A model generated the notes under the pieces. The model did no database searches, was not told the origin of the DNA, and saw nothing but the letters and a program-made list of their open reading frames with translations. A DNA stretch of 64,000 nt from Acetatifactor muris (GTDB lineage Bacteria; Bacillota; Clostridia; Lachnospirales; Lachnospiraceae). The position numbers and the translations under genes are program-made. The DNA lies in NCBI GenBank assembly GCA_023664365.1, contig JAMPFR010000012.1, positions 1 through 64,000 on the forward strand, written 5' to 3'. Positions 9,080 to 16,908 of the stretch are shown here, one piece after another (within the stretch, counting starts at the first letter, position 1; the number at the start of each line of letters is the position of its first letter).

Positions 9080-10376
9080 AGAATATAGCGATATTGTAGA
9101 GGCAAAAAAGAACGAACCATATTTTGAAAAAACGGAAAAAGGATTTTCAGAAATTCCGTTGGTATATCAGTATAGAAATTTTCAAAGCTTCTGGCAGATA
9201 TTGCAGAGTGACGCTTTATGGGCAACGAATGCACGTTTCAGCAACGATGAAGCTGAGCAGAAGTTCGGTATGGAACTTATAGCGTCTGTGATGCCTGAGA
9301 ACATGAAGATTGACATTGATAATCTGGGCTTGGATGAAAATTACATTATTTGCTTTTGCCTGGAGGATGATAAGCTCAGTCAATGGAGAGGATATGCGGC
9401 CGAGGGCGGAGTATCCATGGGATTTGATTTCGGAATGCCCCGTGCCTTTTCCATATTGCACAGTGAAGCAAAGGATATAAGTGTTGCTTCAAATTGTGAT
9501 ATACAGTATGTGGGATTAAATAATGTATGTTATGTACGGCCAAAGCAGAAAGCAGAAGACGAGGAAGAATATAGACTGCGTTGCCGTAAACAAATTAATC
9601 TATGCCACCGTGCAATAAAGGACGATGAAATAGCATTTCATACTGATGAAATTCAGAAAAAAGCGCCGTTTATCAAGCATGAAGGTTTCAATGAGGAAAA
9701 CGAGTATCGCCTTGTTTTTTCCAATAAGAAGGGAGATTTGAATGCTTGTGTACGTTATAGGGATACGCATGAGGCACAACTTCGCTATCCTTACATTGTT
9801 GTAAAAGCGGCTTTGCCGGATGACAAGGTGGTTTCTTGCGTTGTAAGGGTTTGTGTTGATAATGAAAACAAAGAAAAAAAATTAGTGCAGGAACTGGAAA
9901 ACACATTGAAAAAGGAAATACCTACGCTTGTACAGGGCTGCCATCTTTATGAATCGTCCGCTCCGGATGCGGAGGAACCGTTTTGTACAGGCTGTGTCTT
10001 GCGGCATTGGGAGAGTGCATATAGCTATCAAAGGTGCCGATATAATTACGGAAATGAGAAAGAAGAGTATACATACTGTTTGCGGGAGGGAGCAAGCTGC
10101 GTGGTTATATCTCAGGGAAAGGATCAAAAAAGAATTTATGAAATTGTACATAAGCGTATTCAAGAGCTTCTTAAGGATACAAACTTTACAAAGGGACAAG
10201 CACTTGAAATTCCGGTATGGTGTGAGGGACATTTGCCGTTACGCAGGATTACAGTGGGACCGTGTCAAAATCAAAATGGTATGTTGGAGGCAATCAGGCA
10301 TTATTGCAAGCACACTTATTGGTTGCAGGATGTCGAGGTTCAGGCATCCACAATTCCATTTCGGAAGTCTCTCTAA
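9063..10376 (+). CDS. DUF2971 domain protein
   Basis: I prefer the ATG at 9063 (437 residues) over 9045 because GAGG sits just upstream; it overlaps the previous gene by 17 bases. The sequence shows the DUF2971 pattern: LVYQYRNFQSF, LWATNARFSND, ICFCLEDDKLSQWRGYA and GVSMGFDFG in the first 135 residues, ENEYRLVF in the middle, and a C-terminal end STIPFR that is usual for the family. The copy therefore seems complete although IS66 debris follows directly. DUF2971 proteins have no established activity; they are often found near defence genes. Here it is the third gene of the giant-ATPase operon and a candidate effector. Confidence 0.75.
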   Translation: MKKKIKEYSDIVEAKKNEPYFEKTEKGFSEIPLVYQYRNFQSFWQILQSDALWATNARFSNDEAEQKFGMELIASVMPENMKIDIDNLGLDENYIICFCLEDDKLSQWRGYAAEGGVSMGFDFGMPRAFSILHSEAKDISVASNCDIQYVGLNNVCYVRPKQKAEDEEEYRLRCRKQINLCHRAIKDDEIAFHTDEIQKKAPFIKHEGFNEENEYRLVFSNKKGDLNACVRYRDTHEAQLRYPYIVVKAALPDDKVVSCVVRVCVDNENKEKKLVQELENTLKKEIPTLVQGCHLYESSAPDAEEPFCTGCVLRHWESAYSYQRCRYNYGNEKEEYTYCLREGASCVVISQGKDQKRIYEIVHKRIQELLKDTNFTKGQALEIPVWCEGHLPLRRITVGPCQNQNGMLEAIRHYCKHTYWLQDVEVQASTIPFRKSL

Positions 10377-10435
10377 GGCTCCGGATGGTTCATTACCATG
10401 GAGCAGATTACCCACGATAAGGGAGGCACTTGCCC
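10377..10435 (+). mobile_element. IS66 debris between the DUF2971 gene and the tnpB remnant
   Basis: The short stretch between the DUF2971 stop and the IS66 Orf2 start resembles the end of the IS66 orf1 region with its GGGAGG ribosome binding site for tnpB. It marks the left edge of scar 2. Confidence 0.45.
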
Positions 10436-10950
10436 ATGCTTGAGGATTATACAGGTATCCGGTGTGTTGTACTGGCCTGCGGTATAGACCTCCGCAAGGG
10501 AATTGATGGTCTCGCCATGCTCATCGGCGACAAATACAAGCAGAATCCTTTTGAAAAAGACACTCTCTTCCTTTTCGGCGGCAGACATTCGGATCGCATC
10601 AAGGGGCTTTTGTGGAGGGGGACGGGGTTCCTGCTCCTGTATATGTGTCTTGAGAACGGCGCTCTTTCCTGGTCGCGCCGGGCGGCGGAGGCCGCGATTT
10701 CCAGACGAACGGCTTCACCCTTTCCAAACAGACGATCTCCAACTGGACAGTGTGGGCTACGGAGCGGTATCTGCCGACGGCCTATCAAGCCATGATCGCC
10801 CGGCAGCTGCGGAGCATGTAAACCAGTGTGATGAGACCCCGTGGAGGTCATTCACGATGACAGGTCGGCTGGGAGCCGGAGTTATTGTGGGTGCACCTGA
10901 CAGGCGAGTTGAGCGGGGCGAAATTTCTACGGTTTTCCAGGGGTTTGTTC
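10436..10950 (+). pseudogene. IS66 remnant: tnpB and tnpC fragments (scar 2)
   Basis: The first frame reads GIDLRKGIDGLAMLIG, DTLFLFGGRHSDRIK and GLLWRGTGFLLLY, the IS66 Orf2 (TnpB) family. It then breaks, and pieces of the central TnpC region follow in other frames: QTISNWTVWATERYLP, AYQAMIARQLRSM and QCDETPW. At least two frameshifts and large deletions make it inactive. It separates the two operons of the putative system, so it either inserted between them or brought them together. Confidence 0.8.
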
Positions 10951-11241
10951 AGTTACAAGTGTTGAAAACCCGTGTGGTTATGGCACCCCGAATTCGCTGC
11001 TTGACAGAAAAGCAACAAAATACAATTTGCTTTAATTGCGTTCGTAAAAAAATATTGTAGAATATTGCAGAATATGGTAAAATATGAATAAAGCGAGATA
11101 TGTTTATGGTTAAAAGTAAATGTACATTGATAATTAAATATAAAGTATATGTTTGCGATGAATGATGCACATGAATATTGGTCAAAATAGACAAAACAGA
11201 TACAATTTAATTGTTTAATTTTACAAATTTATATAATTGGT
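10951..11241. other. AT-rich spacer upstream of the second operon
   Basis: No gene is seen. The stretch turns sharply AT-rich after about 11030 and contains the near repeats AATATTGTAG and AATATTGCAG. It leads into the promoter at 11242. Confidence 0.5.
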
Positions 11242-11270
11242 TTGACATATTGTACATTTTTGACTATAAT
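11242..11270 (+). promoter_or_regulatory. Consensus promoter of the second operon
   Basis: TTGACA, exactly 17 bases, TATAAT: a perfect sigma-70 type consensus about 90 bases before the small gene at 11358. It shows that the second operon has its own strong promoter and does not depend on read-through from the first. Confidence 0.85.
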
Positions 11271-11357
11271 AGCTAATGTATCTTGGCATTATTGGGAATA
11301 TTAATTCCGGAGGTGCTTAGCTTAAACATAGCAAAGAGGAAAGGAAGAAGAGAATGT

Positions 11358-11540
11358 ATGGGATATAGTACAGATTATGAGCTTGATTCTCAGCTTTCGA
11401 CTAACACTTTCGTAAATAATGATTATGTTGCGATGTCGAATGCAATGATTCACACTTTCATGGGAAGCGAAGATGAAGAATTTGATGACAAGTTTATGCA
11501 AAGCGTTGAAGAAGATTTAAGAAATTTGACGGAGTGGTAA
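11358..11540 (+). CDS. Small acidic protein, first gene of the second operon
   Basis: The protein has 60 residues and begins MGYSTDYELDSQ after a purine-rich AGGAAAGGAAGAAGAGA tract. The C-terminal half is strongly acidic (GSEDEEFDDKFMQ, SVEEDLRNL). I do not recognise it. The position just behind a consensus promoter and before a terminator-like hairpin suggests it is made in excess over the two large proteins downstream; it could be an inhibitor, an antitoxin-like partner or a sensed substrate. That is inference. The start at 11283 would add 25 residues without a ribosome binding site and is less likely. Confidence 0.6.
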   Translation: MGYSTDYELDSQLSTNTFVNNDYVAMSNAMIHTFMGSEDEEFDDKFMQSVEEDLRNLTEW

Positions 11541-11551
11541 GGAAGAAAAGG

Positions 11552-11576
11552 GCATTACGATTTGTAGTGCTTTTTT
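11552..11576 (+). terminator. Terminator-like hairpin inside the second operon
   Basis: GCATTAC pairs with GTAGTGC (seven pairs, one G-U) around a five-base loop and is followed by six T. It lies 12 bases after the small gene and 55 bases before the 1266-residue gene. It may limit transcription into the large genes. Confidence 0.65.
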
Positions 11577-11630
11577 CATGCCCAAAATTAAGCACGACAA
11601 CTATGCGGGAATACGGAGGAACAGAAAGTA

Positions 11631-14600
11631 ATGGATGCACAGCAGAGAAAAGCGGACGAAGGCAAATGGAAAATGAGTATGTTACATCTCGAAAAGTTAT
11701 CTCAGGCACCGACGGAGAATAGAAATCTTAAACAGGAAAAGAGGAATGAAAAAGATTTTTTTTGTTTTGGATACTATAATCGATTGACGTATATTGAGGA
11801 GGGAGAGGAGAGCGCGGAGAAACCGTTTAAGTATGAGGATGCTTTTGCTATTTCATATCCGTATACCAAGACAAATCAGCCTATTTATGCAGATCAATTA
11901 TTTTCCCTGTTGGAACAGGAGCAGGAGAATCTGTTGAGTCCCTTGTTTTTATGTGAAGAAGCTGATTCAAAAAGGTATCCTTTTTTGGGAATCCTGCTGA
12001 TAAACATTTCACTAAATGAAGATGAGTCCAAAGTGGACTTTGCGGGTCTTTTAAAGAATTTAAAGGAAACATTGACAGAACGCTTAGAAAAGGAAAGCAG
12101 GTTTGCGAATGATAAGATGGCGATATGCTATTCTACAAATTGTGCAGATTTGTGCGTTGTCATCAGAAGTGATTGCCTTGAAAATATTTACGATATTAAG
12201 AGGAACTTTTCTCAATATGTGAATAAGAATCCGCATAAAGCTCAGAACGAGGTTCAGAATAGTGAAAAGCCAAACTATGCGTATCAGATTACTGTGCATT
12301 TGGCAGTAGAATGCGGAAAAACGAAGGACATTTTGTGTGATGAGCAGATTATAGAAAAAAACAAAATGCATCAGATTGAGATACGGCTGCGGTGCAGTAA
12401 GGAAACCGCTGCAAAATTGAAAAATGTAAGTAACACCGGGATATATGGAACACTGGGAAATGGGGAGTATACTATCCTGCTGCAATACGCTGAATTTGCA
12501 AAGGCATACCCTGTTTACTGGCGCTTAAAAGAGGGTATATGTCAGGATGAAGAGATGCCGGAATTGGAATTAAGTGACAGTACTCTTGGTGGCGTTTTAG
12601 CTGCGGCACGGAATGATATTGAACTTGTGTATGAGCGATGGAATATTTGCTGCTCTGATATAATGGTGGAGACAGAGGGCGAAAATGTCACAGCGAATCA
12701 GTGGGATATGAAAAGAAAGCGGCTAAAGAAACGCAGTGATCTATGTGAGTTCATGGGAACTGCAGTAAATAAATTGTTGAAAAAGACGCTGGAGCGATTG
12801 GTAAAGAATAATCCTAATTTCCCGGAGCAGCGCTTTAGGGAACAGGTTATATTAATGAAAGATCTTTTGTATACCTATAACACCCTTTGGTATGATGAAA
12901 CTACACTGTTTAAGGGAAGAATTTTTTATGCGCAGATGTCGGCCCTATTATCCGGAATTGAGCAGCAAACAAACATCATTAAAGAATATGTAGCAAAGAG
13001 TTCCGGTAGTGAAAGCAGGGGGAGGGGCAGAACTCTATATAATTTAAATAATGATTTAGTCGTGTATATGAACAGCATGATATCTGCAATAAACAATTTT
13101 AATAAACTGGCACAGGCGGTCAACCAAAGCGTGCGAAATGTGCCGAATTACGAAATGCAGTCCAAAGTTAACGTGGAAAAGTATATATATGCCTATACAA
13201 GTTATCTTATGGAAATATGTCAGGGATTTTCAAAAGCTGCAGTGGGGCAGAAGAGAGTATTTCCTTTGATGACGATTGATTTGTCTGTGCAGAAAATCCA
13301 AGCAAATACACTTTTTTTCGTGCCTTGGACTTTGAAGAGAGATGAAGAAAAGAATTATATGAATGTGTTTGCAGTGAGATGTCCCAACTATCAGCGCTTT
13401 GCAAATGTTTATCATGTTTTGCCGATGATTACCCACGAAATATCGCATTGCTTTCGATATATTCCGCGTGAGGAAAGAAACGAATTTATTATTGAATATC
13501 TGCCCGGCAGTATTGCGTGGGAACTTGCCACCGGATTGTTTCGGAAAGAATTTAAAGCGGAAGAATATATTGTCAAGGATGATGTTCTGGATGTTGTATA
13601 TCAGTGTACGAAAGATGAATTAGTGAAATTCTTAAAAGAAGAATTGAAAGATTCTTTGGGAGAAATCAGGCTCCATAATCTTCAGAAAGTATGCCTGGAA
13701 AAAATTGCAGGATATCTTGGTATAGATATTCGTTATGAAGTATCGGAAGGAAGATTGTGGGAGGAAAGTAACCGGATCCTTTTAGAGCTGTTCAGATATT
13801 TGAGAATTATGTATGTTACGCCACAGATGATTTCGGAGGATGCAGGTAGATATGCCGCTTATATTATTCCGAACATAGTACTGGATATACTAAGCGGGGA
13901 TAAGGAGAGGGTTAACCAGTGGGAAACGGTGATAAGCAGCGGATGTCTGAAGGAAATATCTTTTGCCGATATGCAAGATAAAATAACAAAAATACTGCAA
14001 GGATGTGTTCAAACAGGGAATACATCTGTGGTTACCTATGATGCTGTCAAATATTGTATGCAATTCATGGTATATTCAATGTGGAAGGGTTTCTGCGAAG
14101 ACCATCCGCAGATAAAGAATATAATAGGTGAAGGCACTGTGTGTCGCAAATTAATGGAGGAATTTCATAAAAATATTTTTGAGAGACAGACAGAACAAAA
14201 GAGCGTAGAAGAGAGACTGCTCAAGGAAATGGAGAAATGTCATATTGATGAGAATACTAAAATGTGTCTTCAAAAACATTTGTGGGAAACAAGCGGTTAT
14301 ATTCATGAGCTGTTGAAACAGTGGATTGTATATGGCGGTAAGAAGATTACTAAGAGAGAGTCAAAGATAGATGAATATGGAACGGCTGTTCATAAGTCGT
14401 TAAAAGGTAAATTTGAAGAAAAAATATTGTGTTTACGGGAAAATCCATGGATTGCAACGCATAGAATGGAATCTGCAATAGCAAATCTTGGTATCTTAAA
14501 GGATGGTTCGGATCAGTTTACCAAAAGATTGAAGGAGCAGTTAAAAACGGTGAATTTATCTCATCTGGAAGATCTAATGCGGGATCGGATGCGGTTATAT

Positions 14601-15431
14601 GAGGAGGTGTTCGCGGATTTAGGAATGTGCTGCAGCTTTAGTTTTAGCGCATTTGGATATTTTGCGTATACTATCCATTTGTTTTTGAAGGAAAGAGAAT
14701 TGCCTGAAAGTATTGCGCATAACATGACTGCAGACAGAATGCGCCATGTGATAGAAACCTTATGGAGCTATGATTATTATAGAGAGGATAATTTCGAGGA
14801 GGATGATACGGAAAAAAGAAAAGTATTCTATGAGGAAAAAGTAGGGGAACTGAAAAATGACATTAATGAGTATTGGGAGATTTTGAAGGAAAAGTGTCCT
14901 ATTGTAGCAAGAACTGCTTTAGCGGGGAGAGAAACAGCTGCTTTGGGAACGGGGGAATTTGCAAATGCGATAAAGAAAGCGAGTGATTATATAAAGGGAT
15001 TGTCAAATGACATACCTAATCGAAGGGAAGTATTGATGCATTTGCGGATGCTGCAATGGATGGATACATTGTACCGCGCAATGTACCTGGAGACAAGGAC
15101 AGAACTGCAGGATGACATCGACTTAGGGAAGCACCTGGAAAGAGTTTATAGAGCCATGAACCAGGAAGGATTCTTTCGAGAAGCGAGCTGCCAGTATACG
15201 GTGCAGGTTGTTGGTGAGTACTATAATCATTTTGCAGAAAGCGTTTTAGTTCCAAATGCGAAAAAGGCATGCATGGAATGTCAAAATGAATTTGTCATGG
15301 ACTATTATGCTAAAATGCAGGATAAATGCAGTATGTTGGAATCGGTAGAGAAAGATATTGCGAACAATGGGCAGTGGCATGCAGAAAAATATAGCAGGAA
15401 GTTTTGGAACTGCGGGGGGGGAAGAGAATGA
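11631..15431 (+). CDS. Large protein with HEISH metalloprotease-like motif
   Basis: The protein has 1266 residues; the start is supported by GGAGG about 11 bases upstream. I do not recognise the N-terminal 300 residues, which begin with DFFCFGYYNRLTY and alternate strand- and helix-like segments, perhaps a ferredoxin- or cyclase-like fold. The middle carries MITHEISHCFRY with H602, E603 and H606, the HExxH zinc site of metallopeptidases; E631 in SIAWELATG stands where a gluzincin would have its third ligand. The remaining 600 residues look helical. The stop overlaps the start of the FRG gene (ATGA), so the two are translationally coupled. No signal peptide or membrane segment was seen, so it should act in the cytoplasm. 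Proteolysis as the effector activity is inference. Confidence 0.6.
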   Translation: MDAQQRKADEGKWKMSMLHLEKLSQAPTENRNLKQEKRNEKDFFCFGYYNRLTYIEEGEESAEKPFKYEDAFAISYPYTKTNQPIYADQLFSLLEQEQENLLSPLFLCEEADSKRYPFLGILLINISLNEDESKVDFAGLLKNLKETLTERLEKESRFANDKMAICYSTNCADLCVVIRSDCLENIYDIKRNFSQYVNKNPHKAQNEVQNSEKPNYAYQITVHLAVECGKTKDILCDEQIIEKNKMHQIEIRLRCSKETAAKLKNVSNTGIYGTLGNGEYTILLQYAEFAKAYPVYWRLKEGICQDEEMPELELSDSTLGGVLAAARNDIELVYERWNICCSDIMVETEGENVTANQWDMKRKRLKKRSDLCEFMGTAVNKLLKKTLERLVKNNPNFPEQRFREQVILMKDLLYTYNTLWYDETTLFKGRIFYAQMSALLSGIEQQTNIIKEYVAKSSGSESRGRGRTLYNLNNDLVVYMNSMISAINNFNKLAQAVNQSVRNVPNYEMQSKVNVEKYIYAYTSYLMEICQGFSKAAVGQKRVFPLMTIDLSVQKIQANTLFFVPWTLKRDEEKNYMNVFAVRCPNYQRFANVYHVLPMITHEISHCFRYIPREERNEFIIEYLPGSIAWELATGLFRKEFKAEEYIVKDDVLDVVYQCTKDELVKFLKEELKDSLGEIRLHNLQKVCLEKIAGYLGIDIRYEVSEGRLWEESNRILLELFRYLRIMYVTPQMISEDAGRYAAYIIPNIVLDILSGDKERVNQWETVISSGCLKEISFADMQDKITKILQGCVQTGNTSVVTYDAVKYCMQFMVYSMWKGFCEDHPQIKNIIGEGTVCRKLMEEFHKNIFERQTEQKSVEERLLKEMEKCHIDENTKMCLQKHLWETSGYIHELLKQWIVYGGKKITKRESKIDEYGTAVHKSLKGKFEEKILCLRENPWIATHRMESAIANLGILKDGSDQFTKRLKEQLKTVNLSHLEDLMRDRMRLYEEVFADLGMCCSFSFSAFGYFAYTIHLFLKERELPESIAHNMTADRMRHVIETLWSYDYYREDNFEEDDTEKRKVFYEEKVGELKNDINEYWEILKEKCPIVARTALAGRETAALGTGEFANAIKKASDYIKGLSNDIPNRREVLMHLRMLQWMDTLYRAMYLETRTELQDDIDLGKHLERVYRAMNQEGFFREASCQYTVQVVGEYYNHFAESVLVPNAKKACMECQNEFVMDYYAKMQDKCSMLESVEKDIANNGQWHAEKYSRKFWNCGGGRE

Positions 15432-16540
15432 CAGAATATTATGTTTATTCGTTGGGGGAGTTTTATGATGCCGTAAACAAAATCGCTTTGGCAGAAAAGG
15501 GAATCGAAGAGCGGAAAGAACTGTTCCCTGCTTTTTGGTATCGGGGGTTTGCGCACAACCATTATACCTTGTTGCCGAGTCTGTATCGCCAGAAAACGTT
15601 CAAATATGCAGATTCTATTGTATATAATCAAGTCAAGCAGATGGAGGATTCCAGGTACCAGCATTATAAATCAAGAGCTTTCCACATTGTGAATTCAAAC
15701 CCTGATCTGGAAAGTGAATGGATGGAGATTTATCAGCATTACTTGGGAAAAACCAGAATGTTGGACTGGACAGAATCGGCCAGAACTGCGCTGAGTTTTG
15801 CTTTGGAGGCATACTTGAATACGAAAGAGGATTTACATATTGAGAGGGAAAGGGAAACACTGACTCCTGTGGTGGCGGTAATAAATCCGCACCGACTTAA
15901 TGAAAAGGCGTATCAATTTATTGCAGATTCCGAGGGACTGATTGAAAAAGCAGTTTCAGATTTGTTCCCAGCTGTGAGTGAAAGAACATTATTAGTGAAA
16001 AAAATGATGGAAAATATGGCGGACAATAAGGATATTTTCTTTTCGGAAAATAGTGAAGACCAGGAAATGCAGGGAATTGTAAGTTTATGCGTACTGGAAA
16101 GAATGCGGGATATGGCAGGAGTTGGTTTGAAAGAAAGAATATGGAATTTTGAATTTAATCCCTTTTATTATTTAGTGCTTCGGTATTACACAGATGCATT
16201 GCCGATATCGGTTAAATCTGAAAAGGAGAAGATTTTACCACCGTTGGCAATCTTGCACCCCTATCACTCCGACCGAATCAGAAAACAGAGAGGAGTATTT
16301 ACGGTTTTTCCTAATTATGAGTTGGATGAGCCGTTGGTTGAACTTCTGAAGAAAAGGAAAGTGGATGTCAGAGAAATGGAAAGGCAGTCATGTATTAATT
16401 CGCTTATCAGCAAGATTCGCATCTTGAACCCAAGGAGGGTTGCAAAAGAACTATTGTATTCTGGCGAAAGACGGACGGAATTGTATCCTGATTTGGACGT
16501 TTACGCGGAGGTGATGGAGACATCGAAATTTCCTGTATAG
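15428..16540 (+). CDS. FRG domain protein
   Basis: The protein has 370 residues from the ATG at 15428, which overlaps the previous stop (ATGA) behind a G-rich ribosome binding site; the upstream start at 15404 is less likely. FWYRGFAHNHYTLLPSL (Y38-R39-G40) and HYLGKTRMLDWTESARTAL (R110, D113-W114) are the two defining blocks of the FRG domain. The rest shows no second known domain. FRG proteins are of unknown activity and often sit in defence neighbourhoods. Here it is the last gene of the operon with the HEISH protein. Confidence 0.8.
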   Translation: MTEYYVYSLGEFYDAVNKIALAEKGIEERKELFPAFWYRGFAHNHYTLLPSLYRQKTFKYADSIVYNQVKQMEDSRYQHYKSRAFHIVNSNPDLESEWMEIYQHYLGKTRMLDWTESARTALSFALEAYLNTKEDLHIERERETLTPVVAVINPHRLNEKAYQFIADSEGLIEKAVSDLFPAVSERTLLVKKMMENMADNKDIFFSENSEDQEMQGIVSLCVLERMRDMAGVGLKERIWNFEFNPFYYLVLRYYTDALPISVKSEKEKILPPLAILHPYHSDRIRKQRGVFTVFPNYELDEPLVELLKKRKVDVREMERQSCINSLISKIRILNPRRVAKELLYSGERRTELYPDLDVYAEVMETSKFPV

Positions 16541-16722
16541 AGACCAGTTATGAAAAGCGGGGTAGTGTAGAAAAGTTTGTGTCTTTGAAAAATGGCTTCT
16601 TTTTAGTAAAAAGTCAGAAGTTGAAAATAGAATGTGCTATAATATTTTAAACTGTATGAATACTTTATAGGAATATAACCCCAATGGGGACTAAGGGTAA
16701 CGCGAAGTTGGAGAGTATTCGC
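16541..16722 (+). promoter_or_regulatory. Spacer with a probable extended -10 promoter
   Basis: No gene is seen. TGCTATAAT near 16635 is an extended -10 box without a clear -35 element. It could serve the broken regulator gene and the restriction-modification operon that follow. Confidence 0.4.
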
Positions 16723-16860
16723 ATGGTTATCAGCTACAAAAAATGATGGGAATTGCTTATCGACAAAGACATGAATAAACAAATGGCAAAGTTTACACGG
16801 TTAAAATGTCAGCACTGCCCTTCAATGCGACATAGCTGATATTATGGAGGTATACCGGAC
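16723..16860 (+). pseudogene. Broken XRE-type (YozG-like) regulator gene
   Basis: The DNA reads MVISYKK, then in a shifted frame ELLIDKDMNKQMAKFTRL, then further shifted pieces ending ADIMEVYR. This is the order of small Cro/C1-type regulators (usual form MVISYKKLWKLLIDKDM and CDIADIMEV), with at least two frameshifts. A small control gene often precedes restriction operons, so this one may once have controlled the genes at 16909-24792. Confidence 0.55.
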
Positions 16861-16908
16861 ACCCCACCGATACCCGATAAAAAACGCCAGAAAGGATGTA
16901 ATCCATCA

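Noticed and set aside
10503..11060. 185-codon frame as a real gene
   Set aside because: It strings together shifted pieces of IS66 tnpB and tnpC and then unrelated DNA; it is an artefact of frameshifts.
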